A stretch of DNA of 64,000 nt. Source: Euryodendron excelsum. Lineage: Eukaryota > Streptophyta > Magnoliopsida > Ericales > Pentaphylacaceae. The notes under the pieces are model-generated. The model had not been told where the DNA came from. It searched no databases and worked only from the letters and a program-made list of their open reading frames with translations. The position numbers were made by a program, and so were the translations under genes. Positions within the stretch are counted from its first letter, which is position 1; every line of letters begins with the position of its first letter. The DNA lies in NCBI GenBank assembly GCA_033060915.1, contig CM065385.1, forward strand, positions 16,915,001 to 16,979,000, read 5' to 3'. This document shows positions 11,166 to 25,119 of this stretch, in pieces.

Positions 11166-11345
11166 TCCTGTTCATCACATTCATGCATAGCAGTTAATAA
11201 AATTTAAACAACAAGCGCACCTACAAAACAAAGATGCACAAGTTAGTATGTGGATGACAAACATAATGCAAGATAATATGAATAAATGCATGTTTTTTTT
11301 TTTTTTGAAAACAAGTTTGAAAAGGATGTTGTTTTTAAAACAAGT
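11166..11345 (-). other. 5' leader fragment of inverted element
   Basis: This is the reverse complement of 36545-36720 in element 2. It retains TACTAAC (complement of 11242-11248) and TTTTGTAG/GTGCG, with the acceptor AG at 11222-11221. Poly-T runs at about 11288-11308 and 11349-11363 bound it. The PBS and about 100 bp before this piece are missing. Confidence 0.75.
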
Positions 11346-13016
11346 TTGTTTTTTTTTTTTTTTAGGAAAGTAGAAGATTAGGAAATAGGTGAATTAGGAA
11401 AAATTTAGATTAGGAAGGGTTAAGATTCCTATTTCCTAAAACAAGGGATTGAATTTTGTTTCCAAAAATGGAGGATTGGATCTAGTTTCCTAAGCGGGAA
11501 GATTGGATTTGATTTTCTAGAGAGAAGATCGAATTTGACAAGGATTTGGAAAGATAGGTTTAGAAAGCCTAGATTTGGGAGACTATAGTTTTGACGTAAA
11601 AAAGAGGTTTTGAAAACTTATGATTTTGACGTAGAAATGGAGGTTTTGAAAACCTAGGTTTGGGGCAAGGTTGAAAATCACAGTTTTGGAAAGAAAATTA
11701 GGGTTTCCAAATTGTTGGCTCTAGGACTTAACTTGGACTCTAAGAAAAGGAATTTTTTAGGGAGGAAAATTTTTAGAAGGAGATCTAAAGAAAGAGTTTT
11801 TAGAAAGTGTATTTTGGAAAGGATTTTAGGAAGGAAGTTTTTGGAAAGTGAAACTTTTGAGAGAGTTTTGGAAACAAGATTTTGGAAGGAGATTGTTAGA
11901 AAGAAGTATTAGGAAAGAGATTTAGGGAGTGTTTTCTAGGAAGGAAAAATAGGGAATGTTTTTAGAAAGTGGATTTTGAGGAGAGCGTTTTGAGAAAGAG
12001 TTGAAAAGAGAGTTTTTGAAAAACAGATTTTTAGATGCAGTTTTTGAAAACAACTTTAGAAATAAGAGTTTTAGGAAAGCATGTTGAAAAGGAGGGTTTT
12101 AGAAAGAGATTTTTGAGAAGAGATTTTGGGAAGTATAAAAACGTCTCACTTTCCTAAAGCGATTCTAACCATAAGAAGGTTAGAACCACTTTAAGAAAGT
12201 GGTTTTGAAAACAACAAGATTTGAAAATATGGACCATAAAAGTCACTTTAAATGTAACACTTTCCTAAAGCAACCCCAGCTATGGAAAGGCTAGAATTAC
12301 CCTAGGATTGTGATTTTGAAAAAAAGTTTTGAAAAAGGAGATTTTAATGCAATTTTGAAAACAAGTTTAATGCAAGCTTTGAAAACAATTTTTGGAAGAT
12401 GCAAGATCATGATATGCACAATGCAAATTTGGGGTCGTGAACATACAAGGTTAAGGCTTCACCACATAATCAAGGGGGCCGAACCCACGCGGTCTCCGGT
12501 TAGACTAAAGAAAGCCCTTGACACGGTGACCCTCCAATAGTCCAATCCTACACATGAACCGGGAATTCCCTTGTTTCAAGCATGCATAGAAAGGGGGGGA
12601 AAGATATGGGGGATTAAAATAAAGAAAATCCAAGTGCGTTAGGAGAGAGAAGAGAAAGGGGGAAGTGCGGAAATTTAAATAGAAAGCCTACCTTATGTCT
12701 TCTTTATTTTGCTTGGCATTGCGCGCCTTGCTTTCTTGCTTTTTCTTCGGTCTTCGCTTCAGTCTTTGAGAGCTTTGTCTTGGTCTTCAAATCTTCGTAG
12801 TTGCAGAACTTCAAGTCTTCAATGGAGGGTTGGAGGTTAGTGTATAAGTGTATAGGGCTGTGTATGAGTGTATATGAGGCTAGGGTTTGTCTATGGTGGC
12901 TAGGGTTTAGAAAATCTAGAGAAGCTAGGGTTTAGGAAGTGTACAAGCTCTGTGTATCGAAATATAGGACTTTTAGAGTGAGTTTGCGGACCTCCTTCAC
13001 GCTGGAAAAGGCTCTG

Positions 13017-13024
13017 TATTTATA
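13017..13024 (-). promoter_or_regulatory. LTR TATA box (minus strand)
   Basis: The reverse complement reads CTATAAATA, in the same context as in the plus-strand LTRs. Confidence 0.7.
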
Positions 13025-13100
13025 GAGGTGGGATAGATCTGGCGCCTGTTGCATGGCGCTAGGGCAAAATTCCTCTTAGTGCCACTCCAAATATTGGCTT

Positions 13101-13121
13101 GGCGCCACTACTAATGGCGCC
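13101..13121 (-). promoter_or_regulatory. GGCGCC palindrome
   Basis: GGCGCCACTACTAATGGCGCC has near-perfect 10-bp arms, about 80 bp upstream (minus strand) of the TATA box. Confidence 0.65.
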
Positions 13122-14914
13122 GGCCAATTAGGAAACTATTAAGGTCGGCAAGCAACGTATCTTTGACTAGATTTGGGTGCTTGTACTAGTGACTACCATG
13201 CAATTTTTAGCCTGGCTTCACTAGGAATGACTCTGGAAAGTTCGGGAATGATTTAAGGGACTGAGATTGGCTCGGAAGGCTAGGAAAAGGGCAGGAACAC
13301 TTGGAATAGCGTCCCGGAAGTATTTGACTTGAAAAATGAGGATAGGATGTGTCGGAAGGGTTGACCGGACCTTTAGGGGTAAAACGGTCAATCGGATCAA
13401 GAAGCTGCTAGGACGGACTTGAACTGTCCCGGAAGAAAACTCGTGATTTGGAAACATTATTCAGAATGTTTCCAAAGGTTTCCAGTTTGATACCCCGAGC
13501 CAGTGTGGTCGAAAAAGGTGACTGGCCCACCAGGGCAAAACGCTCATTTCGTACCAGGTTTGTCAGAACTGACTCGGAATGATCCAGACAGATAGAGGAA
13601 GGTTGAGAATACTATAAGAAGCAATCTCAGGAAGTTACCGGTTTTGATACCCAGAGTAGGTGTGGCTAGAAATGGCGACCGGCCCCTCCAGGAGCAAAAC
13701 GCTCATTTTACACCGGGTTTGCCGGAACTGACTTAGAATAATCCAAAAAGGTAAAGGAAGGTTGGGAATACTATAAGAAGTATTCTTGGGAGGTTACCGG
13801 ATTGATACCTAGAGCCGGTGTGGTTCCCGGGGCATTCGAATGCCTAGGGGCAAAATGGTCATCTTGACCGAAAAGTCTCGGAATTGGCCTGAAACTGACT
13901 AGAAGGTACCTAATCATACCGGATTGCCTTTAAGACAATCTTGGAAGGATCGACCCACCGTTCTGAGGATCCAGATGTGTTTTTGAGAAACGTGCCGAAA
14001 AATAGCCCAATGGGTAGTTTAATCATTTTTCACCAAAGTGGGCTAGCAGGCACTGGCATTGACCTGGGATTTGAGTGTTTCCGCCATTCTGATAGTGGTC
14101 GCATGATACAAGGGTTTGTTAGCAATTCCCTATATCGACCTGTTTGCTAGTATTTTTGCTACTCTGACGGTTGCAATGTTTGCGAGTATTTCTGCTACTC
14201 TGACGGTTTGCGATCATTCCCGAGACTGCCTGATCTCAGGAAGCTGCTAAAGGGACTTAGCGCCTGAGAATCAACTTTCTCGAAAGGCATGCCTAAATAG
14301 ACATTTCTGCATTGGCAGGCTAGCAGGCGCCAAAGGTGGATTGTTCTACCATCTAGGGGACTTGGGGTCTCGTCTCGGTCGACAGGTTTAAAGGAACTTA
14401 CCGTTCTGAAGAGATTTTTTTTTTAAAAAGCGTGCTAGACCGTCTCAAGGAATCAACTGTCTCAAGAGAGAGATTGGAATTGGAAAGGAGTCTTATCGTC
14501 TTCGGAAAGACGCACCTAATTGGGGTAGATTTACCGTCTCGAGGAATCAACTGTCTCGAGAGAGGGATTGGAATTAGAAAGGGGTCTTATCGTCTTCAGA
14601 AAGACGTGCCTGATTTAGAATTGGAAAGGGGACTTACTGTCTTCGGAAAAACATGCCTAATTTGGAATAGATTTACCGTCTCGAGGAATCAACTGTCTCG
14701 TGAGAGGGACTGGAATTTGAATTGGAAAGGACAATGCCCCTAAGGGCATTTTGGTCATTTTGCCTCTATTTAGGCGTGGCAGGCCCATTGAAGCGATGGA
14801 CAGACGGGATTTGGACTTAGAGAGTTGGCATCGATTGGAATACGTCCATATTGACTTGAGTACAAGTCTTGACGGAGTGTAGACTGTCGAGCGGTAAAAA
14901 ATGGGGTGCTTACA

Positions 14915-15168
14915 GCTACCCCACTTTTTCTGTCTTTGCTTGTCAAAGACAGAAAACAATAAAAGTAAGAGTCCCATGTTGACCGCGAGACAGTCGGAGG
15001 AACGAACATTGGGAATCGTTCAACAACGGGGGTCGAAAATGGATATAAGGTCCAAAAGACCTTCACAAACGAGTTTTGGCGGGAAAAAGGGCAAAGCTGC
15101 CCAGAATTGGAAATTGGCGCCACTAGGAGTGGCACTTTTGGCAGAAAATGCTTGGCGCCCTCCGAACA
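14915..15168 (-). other. 3' internal end with PPT and hairpin, inverted
   Basis: The minus strand reads the conserved pre-PPT block, the hairpin GTCTTTGACAAGCAAAGAC (complement of 14932-14950), a purine run, then the LTR start at 14914. It is cut at about 15168 by the end of another minus-strand LTR. The presence of a PPT before an LTR that also leads into a 5' leader means this LTR has internal sequence on both sides. Confidence 0.75.
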
Positions 15169-18100
15169 CCCCAGATTTTTTCCACTCGAATAATACATAC
15201 ACAAGCAGGAAAAATGTTGTACTCTCTTGCTAGAACTCACCCTCCTAAAAGAATGAGTGCGACTATGTTTGAATTGAAAATTGATTTGAATAAAGGGATT
15301 TTTTTAAAAAAATTTTGGAGTCCACCTAACTTGATTAAGGTGAGTTAGGTCACCTAAAAACTAAGAATAATCTAGAGACTACACTAGGGTTTTTGAAAAA
15401 GGTTTTGAAAATACCTCCTCAAGAGAGGGTTTTTAAGAAAATAGGTTGTTTGGCAACCTTTAGAAAACACGTAAGCCATTTTTTGAAAAATAACTTCGTT
15501 TTGGTCTTTTGAAAACAGTGATCTAGGTTTGGAGGTTGGTTACGTGTAGGGAAGATGCACTAAGCCATCACCCTACCCCGCCCTTTCGGTACCTACATGT
15601 CTATTTACCCCAGATTCATCTATGAGAGTCTCCAACTAACTATTGCTCAATCCTATCCACTTTGAAAAATAATGTTTGAAACATACATGATGCATGATAT
15701 GCAAGTGCTAGAAAAGAGAATTGAAAAATAGATTTGGAAAGAAATTAATTTGATTTTAGAAAAGATTTGAAAAGATATATTTGAAATTAGAAAGTTTTAG
15801 AATTTGGAAATTGAGATTTGAAAATAGATTTTTGGAATTGGAAATTGGAAATAGAACATAGAATTGGAAACTTGAAGAAGATTATAGAATTGGTGATTTG
15901 AAAGAAAGTTGTAAAATTAGAATTTGAAAAATGTTGTAGAATTTGAGATTTGAAAAATGTGGAGACCGCACCCATGAGGGTTGCCTACGTATTCTTTTGG
16001 AGGAATCAGGTCAGTCCTAGTTCGGACAAGAGTCAGATTGAGAATAGAAGATATGATTGGAAGAAAAAGATTGAGTTGGAAATTGGACTGGAAGATTGAG
16101 AGATTGAACTTTGATTGGAAGATTTGAAAAGACTTGACTTTGAAAAAAAAAACTTGGTTTTAGGAAACCTAGACTTAAGGACTTAGAAAAGAAAGATTGG
16201 ATTTGACTTGAAAAGATTTTAGAAAAGAACTGACTTGAATATGGGACTTAGAAGATTTGGAAAAATTGGATTTAGAAAATGTTCGAATTAGGAAAGGTTC
16301 AAATTTGGAAAGTGTCATTTTAGGAAGGTTCCATTTTAGGAAAGTTTCGAATTAAGAAAGTTTTGAATTAGGAAAGTTTTGAAATAGGAAACATTTCGTT
16401 TTAAGAAAGTTTTGAAATTGGAAAATTTTAAATTTAGAAAGTTTCAATTTAGGAAAGTTTTGAATTAAGAAAGTTTCAACTTAGAAAAGTTTTGAATTAA
16501 GGGAGTTTCATTTTAAGAAAGGGTTTGAAATTGGAAATGTTTTGAAAACAAGAAAGTTTTGAGTTTAGAAAGTTTTAGATTTGGAAAGATTTGAAATTTT
16601 AGGAAAGTTTAGAGTTTTAGAAAGATTTAAGAAGTTTAAAAAGATTTAACTTAAGAAAGTTTTGAATTTAGAAAAATTTGGAAAGATTTGAAATTTAGAA
16701 AGTTTTAGAGCCTGGATTTTAGAAAATCTTAAGATTAAGAAAGGTTTGAGTTTAGGAAAGGTTTGAAAACTTAAATTTGGAAAATTAAGATTTGAAGATG
16801 GATAGAATTAGGAAAGGGTTGAATTAGGAAAGATGTGAAAGCTTAATATTTAAGGAAAGATTTGGAAGTTTTAGGAAACTTATGGTTTAGGAAGTTAGGG
16901 AATTAGGAGAGAGAATTGAATTAGGAAAGATTTAGATTTTGAATTTTAAAATTTAAGAAAGATAGTTATGTGCAAGTTTCGGAAACTTAAGATTTAGGAA
17001 AATAGAAGTTTAGGAAGGATTTGAACTAAGAAAGGTTTGGATTAGGAAGGGATTGGATTTTGTTTCTAAAAGAGAAAATTTGATTTTATTTTTAAAAACG
17101 GAAGATAGGATCTAGTTTCCTAAACGGGAAGATTGGATTTGGTTTCCTAAAGGGAAAATTGGATTTGACAAGGATTTAGAAAGGAAGGTTTTAGAAACCC
17201 TAGAATTGAAAGTGTATAGTTTTGACGTAGAAAATAGGTTTTTGGAAACTTATGATTTTAATATAGAAAGGGAGGTTTTGGAAACCTAGGTTTGGGGAAA
17301 GGTTGAAAAGCACGTTTTTGGAAAGAAAATTAGGGTTTCCTAATTGTGGGTTCTAAGGCTTGACTTGGGCTCTAAGGAAAGAGTTTTTTGGAAAGTACGT
17401 TTTTGAAAACGAAGATTTTGGAGGAAGATTCTAAAGATGAGTTTTTTAGAAAGCGTATTTTGAAAAGAATGTTAGGAAGGATGTTTTTGGAAAGTAAAAC
17501 TTTGAGAGAGTTTTGGAAACAAAATTTTGGAAGGAGATTGTTGCAAAGAATTTTTAGGAAAGACATTTAGGGAGTGTTTTCTAAGAAGGAAACCTAGGGA
17601 GTATTTTTAGGAAAGGAATTTTGAGGGGAGTGTTTTGGAAAGGAATTGAAAAGAGAGTTTCTGAAAAATAGATTTTTAGAGGGAGTTTTTGAAAACAACT
17701 TTAGGAATAAGAGTTTTAGGAAAGCATGTTGAAAAGGAGGGTTTTAGGAAGAGGGACTTTTGAAAAGAGAGTTTTTTAGAAAGTATAAAAATATTTCACT
17801 TTCCTAAAGCGATTCTAACCATAAGAAGGCTAGAACCACTTTAATAAAATGGTTTTGAAAACAAAAAGTAGTTGAAAATATGGATTGTATCGATCCCTAT
17901 AAATGTAACACTTTCCTAAAGCAACCCTAGCGATAGAAAGGCTAGAATCACCCTAGGATTGTGATTTTGAAAACAAGTTTTGAAAAATGAGATTTTAACG
18001 CAATTTTGAAAACAAGTTTAATGCAAGTCTTGAAAACGAGTTTGAAAACGATTTTTGGAAGATGCAAGATCATGATATACACAATGCAAATTTGGGGTCA

Positions 18101-20404
18101 TGAACATACAAGGTTAAGGCTCCACCACATAATCAAGGGGGCCGAACCCACGTGGTCTCCGGTTAGACTAAAAGAAAGCCCCTGACACGGTAACCCTCCA
18201 ATAGTCCAATCTTACACATGGACCGGGAATCCCCTTATTTCAAGCATGCAAAGAAAGGGGGGGAAAGAGATGGGGGATTAAAATAAAGAAAACCCAAGTG
18301 GGTTAGGAGAGAGAAGAGAGAGGGGGAAGTGCGGAAATTTAAATAGAAAGCCTACCTTGTGTCTTCTTTATTTTGCTTGGCTCTGTGTGCCTTGCCTTCT
18401 TGCTTTTTCTTCGGTCTTCACTTCATTCTTTGAGAGCTTTGTCTTAGTCATCAAATCTTCGTAATTGCAGAACTCCAAGTTTTCAACGGAGGGTTGGAGG
18501 CTAGTGTATAAGTGTATAGGGGTGTGTATGAGTGTATAGGAGGCTAGGGTTTGTGTATGGTGGCTAGGGTTTGAAAAACCTAAGGAAGCTAGGGTTTATG
18601 AAGTGTACAAGCTCTGTGTATCGAAATATAGGATTTTTAGACTGAGTTTGCGGACTTCCTTCACGCTGGAAGAGGCTCCGTATTTATAGAGGTGGGATAG
18701 ACCTAGCGCCTGTTGTAGTGGCGCCAGGGTAAAATTCCTCTTGGCGCCACTCCCAGGCCAAATATTGGCTTGGCGCCGCTACTAGTGGCACTAGCCAATT
18801 AGGAAACTATTAAGGTCGGCAAGCAACGTATCTTTGACTAGGTTTTGGCGCCTGTACTAGTGACTACCATGCAATTTTTAGCTTGGCTTCACTAAGAGTA
18901 ACTCCGGAAAGTCTGGGAATGATTTGAAGAGGCCGAGAATGACCCAGAAGGCTGGAAAAGAGCAAGAACACTTAGAATAGTGTCTCAGAGGTATTTGACT
19001 TGAAAAATAAGGATAAGATGTGTTGGAAGGGTTGATCGGGCCTTTAGGGGCAAAATGGTCAATCGAATCAGGAAGCTGTCGGGACGGACTCGAACTATCC
19101 CAGAAGAAAACTCGTGATTTGGAAACATTATTCAGAATGTTCCCAAAGGTTTCCGATTTGATACCCAAAGCCGGTGTGGTCCGAAAAGGTAACCGGCGCA
19201 CCAGGGGCAAAGCGGTCATTTTGCACCTGGTTTACCAGAACTGACTCGAAAAGATCAGGAAAGATAGAGGAAGGTTGAGAATACTATAAGAAGCAATCTC
19301 AAAAAGTTACCAGTTTTGATACACCTAGAGCCGGTGTGGTCCCTAGGGCATTCGGATGTCTAGGGGCAAAATGGTCATCTTGATCGGAAAGTCTCGGAAT
19401 TGGCCTAAAACTGACTAGAAGACACCTAATCATGCCGAACTACTTTTCAGACAATCTTAGACGGTTGGACTTATCAATTTGAGGACTCAAGTGTGTTCTC
19501 GAGAAACTTGTCAGAAAAGGCCCAAGGGGCAGTTTGGTCATTTTTCACCGAAGTGGGCTAGCAGGCACCGGTATTGACCTGGGTTTTGAGTGTTTCCGCC
19601 ATTCTGACAGCAGTCGCGTGATACAGGAGTTTGTTGGCAATTCCCTATATTGATCTATTTGCGAGTATTTCAGCAACTCTGACGGTTGCAATGTTTGCAA
19701 GTATTTCTGCTACTCTGACGGTTCGCGATTAATCCCGAGACTGCCTGATCTCGGGAAGTTGCAAAAGGAACTTAGTGCCTGAGAATCAACTTTCTCGGAA
19801 GCGTGCCTAAACAGACATTCCTGCATTGGCGGGCTAGTAAGCGCCAAAGGTGGACCGTTCTACCATCTAGGGGACTTGGGGTCTCGTCCAGATCGATAGG
19901 TTTAAAGGGACTTATCGTTTCGAAGAGATTTTCTTCGAAAAATGTGTCGAATTGTCTCAAGAAATCAACTGTCTCGAGAGAGTGATTGGAATTGGAAAGG
20001 GGTCTTATCGTCTTCGGAAATACGCGCTTGATTGGAGTAGATTTACTGTCTCGAGGAATCAACTATCTCGAGAGAAGGATTGGAATTGGAAAGGGGTCTT
20101 ATTGTCTTTGAAAAGATGTGTCTGATTTGGAATTGGAAAGGGGACTTACCATCTTCGGAAAGACGTGCCTAATTTGGAATAGATTTACCGTCTCGAGGAA
20201 TCAACTGTCTCGAGAAAAGGATTGGAATTGGAATTGGAGGGCATTTTGGTCATTTTGCCTTTATTTGGGCTTGGTGGGCCCGCAAAGCAATGGACAGACA
20301 GGATTTGGACTTAGAGAGTTGGTTTTGATTGGAATACGTCCATATTGACTTGAGTACAAGTCTGGACAGAGTGTAGACCGCTGAGCGATAAAAAATGGAA
20401 TGCA
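15169..20404 (-). repeat. Family A LTR, minus strand, near full length
   Basis: The length (~5.2 kb) and order match the solo LTR at 25125-30411. Both ends are eroded: the 3' terminus reads CCGAACACCCC instead of TGTCGCACCC (as seen on plus), and the 5' terminus reads ATGGAATGCATGG instead of ATGGGGTGCTTACA. No target duplication is visible. The TATA box is at 18681-18690, a palindrome at 18770-18794, and a GT donor at the complement of 18355-18354. Confidence 0.75.
18681..18690 (-). promoter_or_regulatory. LTR TATA box (minus strand)
   Basis: The reverse complement of TATTTATAGA, followed by the conserved GAGCC context. Confidence 0.7.
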
Positions 20405-21697
20405 TGGGGTCACAAAATACACACACATCTTGAATGATAAGGAAACCAAATTTCGAATGTTAAGTCAAAAACAAAATTTCTACACATCTTGACTTTCTAA
20501 CTTCAAATCATATCTCAAGGGTTTTCTGTCTTTTTTCATCAAAAAGATTTTATTTCTAAAAGCTTTATTTCTAACTATTTCCCTAATTTCTAAAAATTTC
20601 AGCAGAGTTTTGTTTAAAAATGATCACTACAACACCCATGACATCAACACAAAACACAAAACGTACACTTCACATTGTCACAATCACATAACATCAGCAC
20701 CCGTGCACACTTTTCAATTTTTTGAAATATTCAAAACACATGTTTTAGTTTTTGAATAAATCAATGGTTTTCAAAAATGCCTTAAAATTCTTTAAAATCA
20801 TTTCAAATGTCTTTCAAAAATATTTGTACATTTTTCGAATTTTAAACTCTACAGAATTTCATCAATTTCTTGAGTTTTCTCATTTTCCTAAATTTTCTAA
20901 GTATTTTTCTATTTTTCAAAAACTAAAAAATTCACCAAGTTTTCAAAAAATCATGAAACTTCACACGGTTGTTAAACACATTTTTCCAAGGCACATGGCA
21001 CAAAAATTCAGCCAAAAAATGCAATGCCTAAGCCTGTACGAACAAATTCACTATTCTTGCAAAAAACCCTCTTCACATAATCACATAAAATTACTCAAAT
21101 TCAATTATACATGCACCAAAATGTAAAAATAATATCACCATCATGTTCAAAACATATCAAAACATCAATTTCCACTATTCACATGATTCAAACGAAATTC
21201 TACACATCAAATCAACAACAATTTGAAACTCACTTTTTGGAAGTTCTCCGGGAAAATCTTATCTTCCAGCGACTTTTCCGACGACACGGTCTCCTTTCAG
21301 CAATCACCCATGGTCTCCAAGAAGTGCCCCTTCAAGGTTCAAGTCGGTTTCTCCACAAACACCCTCAATCTTTCACAAGCTCTTCAAAATACCGCAGCTA
21401 TTCGAACCAGAATTTTTCTTATTTTACCTCCAAGCCTGGCGCCACTAGCAGAGGCACCAAGCATTTTCTGCCATAGGTGCCACTCCTAGTGGCGCCAGTT
21501 TCCAATTCTGGGTAGCTTTACCCTTTTTCCCACCAAAACTCGTTTTCGAAGGTCTTTTGGGCCCGATATCCATTTTCGACCCCCGTTGTTGAAAGATTCC
21601 CAATGTCCGTCCCACCGACCGCCTCGCAGTCAACATGGGACTCTTACTTTTACCATTTTCTATCTTTGACAAGCAAAGACAGAAAAAGAGGGACAGT
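20405..21697 (+). other. 3' internal end of a family A element, with PPT
   Basis: From about 20446 the sequence matches 5440-6677 and 46370-47610. It includes the candidate antisense donor (complement of 21228-21233), a palindrome at 21477-21496, the hairpin (21662-21680) and the PPT before the LTR at 21698. The first ~40 bp are an unplaced junction with the inverted LTR. The antisense ORF itself is not present. Confidence 0.7.
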
Positions 21698-23409
21698 TGT
21701 AAGCACCCCATTTTTTACCGCTCGGCAGTCTACACTCCGTCCAGACTTATACTCAAGTCAATATAGATGTATTCTAATCGAAACTAACTCTCTAAGTCCA
21801 AATCCTGTCTGTCTATTGCTTTGCAGGCCCACCAGGCTCAAATAGAGACAAAATGACAAAAATGCCCTTAGGGGCATTATCCTTCCCAATTCCAATTCCA
21901 ATTCCAATCCCTCTCTCGAGACAGTTGAGTCCTTGAGACGGTAAATCTATTCCAAATTAGGCACGTCTTTCCGAATACGGTAAGTCCGCTTTCCAATTCC
22001 AAATCAGGCACGTCTTTCCGAAGATGATAAGACCCCTTTCCAATTCCAATCCCTCTCTCGAGATAGTTGATTCCTCGAGACGGTAAATCTACTCCAATCA
22101 GGCGCGTCTTTCCAAGGACGATAAGATGCCTTTCCAATTCCAATCCCTCTCTCGTGACAGTTGATTCCTTGAGATGGCCTGACACGTTTTTCGAAAAAAA
22201 TCTTTTTGGAATGGTAATTTCCTTTAAACCTATTGACCGGGACGAGACCCCAAGTCCCCTTGATGGTAGAATGGTTCACCTTTGGCACCTGCTAGCCTGC
22301 CAATGCAGAAATATCCATTTAGGCACGCCTTCCAAGAAAGTTAATTCTTAGGTGCTAAGTCCCTTTAGCAGCTTCCCGAGATTAGGCAATCTCGGGAATG
22401 ATCGCGAACCATCAGAGTAGCGGAAATACTCGCAAACATCACAACTGTCAGAGTAGCGAAAATACTCTTAAACAGGTCGATATAGGGAATTGCCAATAAA
22501 CCCCTGTATCACGCGACCGCCGTCAGGGCGGCAGACACACTCAAAACCCAGGTCAACAACGGTGCCTGCTAGCCCACTTCGGTGAAAAATGACCAAACTG
22601 CCCCTTGGGCCTTTCTCGACACATTTCTCGAGAACACACCTGAGTCCTCAAAACGGTGAGTCCAACTCTCTAAGATTTTCTCAAAAGCAGTCCGGCGTGA
22701 TTAGGTGTCTTCTAGTCAGTTTCGGGCCAATTTCGAGACTTTCCGGTCAAGATAACCATTGTGCTCCTAGGCATCCGAATGCCCCGGGGACCACACTGGC
22801 TCTGGGTATCAAAACCGGTAACTTCTTGAGATTGCTTCTTATAGTATTCTCAACTTTCTTCTATCTTTCGAGATCATTCCAAGTTAGTTCCGGCAAACCC
22901 GGTGCGAAATGACCGTTTTGCCCGTGGTAGGCCGGTCACCTTTTTCGACCACACCGGCTCAAGCTATCAAACCGGCAACCTTTGGGAAAATTATAAATAA
23001 TGTTTCCAAATTACGAGTTTTCTTCTGGGACAGTCCGAGTTCGTCCTGACAGCTTCCTGATCCGATTAACCGTTTTGCCCCTAAAGGCCCAATCAACCCT
23101 TTCGACACATCCTATCATCATTTTTCAAGTCAAATAGCTTCGGGATGCTATTCTAAGTGTTCCTGCCCTTTTCCTAGCCTTCCGGGCCAATCTCGGTCCC
23201 TTAAATCATTTCTGGACTTTTCAAAGTCACTCTTAGTGAAGGTAGACTAAAAATTGCATGGTAATCACTAGTACAGTCACCCAAATCTAGCCAAAGATAC
23301 GTTGCTTGCCGACCTTAATAGTTCCTAATTGGTTGGCGCCACTTTTAGTGGCGTCAAGAGGAATTTTGACTTGCCACCACTGCAACAGGCGCCAGGTCTA
23401 TCCCACCTC

Positions 23410-23417
23410 TATAAATA
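23410..23417 (+). promoter_or_regulatory. LTR TATA box
   Basis: CCACCTCTATAAATACA at the conserved LTR position. Confidence 0.75.
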
Positions 23418-23833
23418 CAAAGCCTCTTCCAGTGTGAAGGAGGCCTGCAAACTCAGTCTAAAAATCCTATATTTCGATACACAGAGCTGGTACACTTCCT
23501 AAACCCCAGCTTCCTTAGGTTTTCCAAACCCTAGCCACCATACACAAACCCTAGCCTCCTATACACTCATACACACCCCTATACACTTAGACACTAGCCT
23601 CCAACTCTCCATTGAAGACTTGGAGTTCTGCAACTACGAAGATTTGATGACCAAGACAAAGCTTTCAAAGACTGAAGTGAAGACCGAAGAAAAAGCAAGA
23701 AAGCAAGGCGTGCAAAGCCAAGCAAAATAAAGAAGACACAAGGAAGGCTTTCTATTTAAATTTCCGCACATCCCCCTCTCTCTTCTCTCTCCTAACCCAC
23801 TCGAGTTTTGTCTATTTTAATCCCCATCTATTT

Positions 23834-23853
23834 CCCCCCCCCCCCCCCCCCCC
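23834..23853 (+). repeat. C20 homopolymer
   Basis: Twenty consecutive C residues sit where other LTR copies have about six to eight. It is a local slippage expansion within R-U5. Confidence 0.95.
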
Positions 23854-25119
23854 TCGCGGCCTTTGTTTGCATGCTTGAAATAAGGGGATTCCCGGTCCAT
23901 GTGTAGGATTGGACTATTGGAGGGTCACCGTGTCGGAGGCTTTCTTTTAGTCTAACCGGAGACCACGTGGGTTCGGCCCCCTTGATTATGTGGTGAAGCC
24001 TTAACCTTGTTTGTTCACGACCCCAAATTTGCATTGTGAATATCATGATCTTGCATCTTCCAAAAATCGTTTTCAAACTCGTTTTCAAAGCTTGCATTAA
24101 ACTTGTTTTCAAAATTGTATCAAAATCTTCTTTTTCAAAACTTGTTTTTAAAATCACAATCCTAGGGTGATTCTAGCATTTTCATGGTTAGGGTTGCTTT
24201 AGGAAAGTTTTACATTTAAAAGGACCTATATGGTCCATATTTTCAACTCCTTGTTTTTTCAAAACCACTTCCTTAAAGTGGTTCTAGCCTTCTTATGGTT
24301 AGAATCGCTTTAGGAAAGTGAGACATTTTTATACTTTCTAAAAAAATCTCTTTTCAAAAGTCCCTCTTTCTAAAACCCTCCTTTTCAACATGCTTTCCTA
24401 AAACTCCTTCCAAAATTTTGTTTCCAAAACTCTCTCAAAGTTTTACTTTCCAAAAACCTCCTTCCTAACATTTTTTCCAAAATACACTTTCTAAAAAACT
24501 CCTCTTTAGAATCTTCCTCCAAAATCTTTGTTTCCAAAAACGCACTTTCCAAAAAACTCTTTCCTTAGATCCCAAGTCAAGCCCTAGAACCCACAATTAG
24601 AAAACCATAATTTTCTTTCCAAAAACGTGCTTTTCAACCTTTCCCCAAACCTAGGTTTCCAAAACCTCCCTTTCTACGTCAAAATCATAAGTTTCCAAAA
24701 ACCTATTTTCTATGTCAAAACTATACACTTCCAAATCTAGGGTTTCTAAAACCTCCCTTTCCAAATCCTTGTCAAATCCAATTTTCCCTTTAGGAAACCA
24801 AATCCAATCTTTCCGTTTAGGAGACTAGATCCTATCCTCTATTTTTTGAAATAAAATCAAATTTTCTCTTTTAGAAACAAAATCCAATCCCTTCCTAATC
24901 CAAATCTTTCTTAGTTCAAGTCCTTCCTAAACTTCTATTTTCCTAAATCTTAAGTTTCTAAAACTTGAACATAAAAATCTTTCCTAAATTTTAAAACTCA
25001 ACTATTCCTAGGTCAACCATTTCCTAATTCTATCCCTTTTCAAATCTTAACTTTCCAAATCTAAATTTTCAAATCTTTTTTAAACTCAAATCTTTTCTAA
25101 TCTCAAGATTTTCTAAAAC

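Larger units (their letters stand above)
11363..14914 (-). repeat. Family A LTR, minus strand, 3'-truncated
   Basis: On the minus strand it begins TGTAAGCACCCC (ends at 14914) and runs to about 11363, losing roughly the last 1.45 kb of the LTR. It carries the TATA box at 13017-13024, a GGCGCC palindrome at 13101-13121, and a candidate GT donor (complement 12691-12690). It is followed on its 3' side by leader sequence and preceded on its 5' side by another internal 3' end. Confidence 0.8.

Noticed and set aside
11712..11912. Open frames rich in Lys, Phe and Arg (also near 17388, 34404, 35673, 50401)
   Set aside because: They fall in the low-complexity CTTTCCTAAA-like R-U5 tract, where such frames arise on both strands by composition. 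No conservation of frame among copies.
15160..20410. Calling 15169-20404 a solo LTR with target duplication
   Set aside because: Length fits, but both termini are eroded and no matching 5-mers flank it. The right flank is internal sequence in the opposite orientation.
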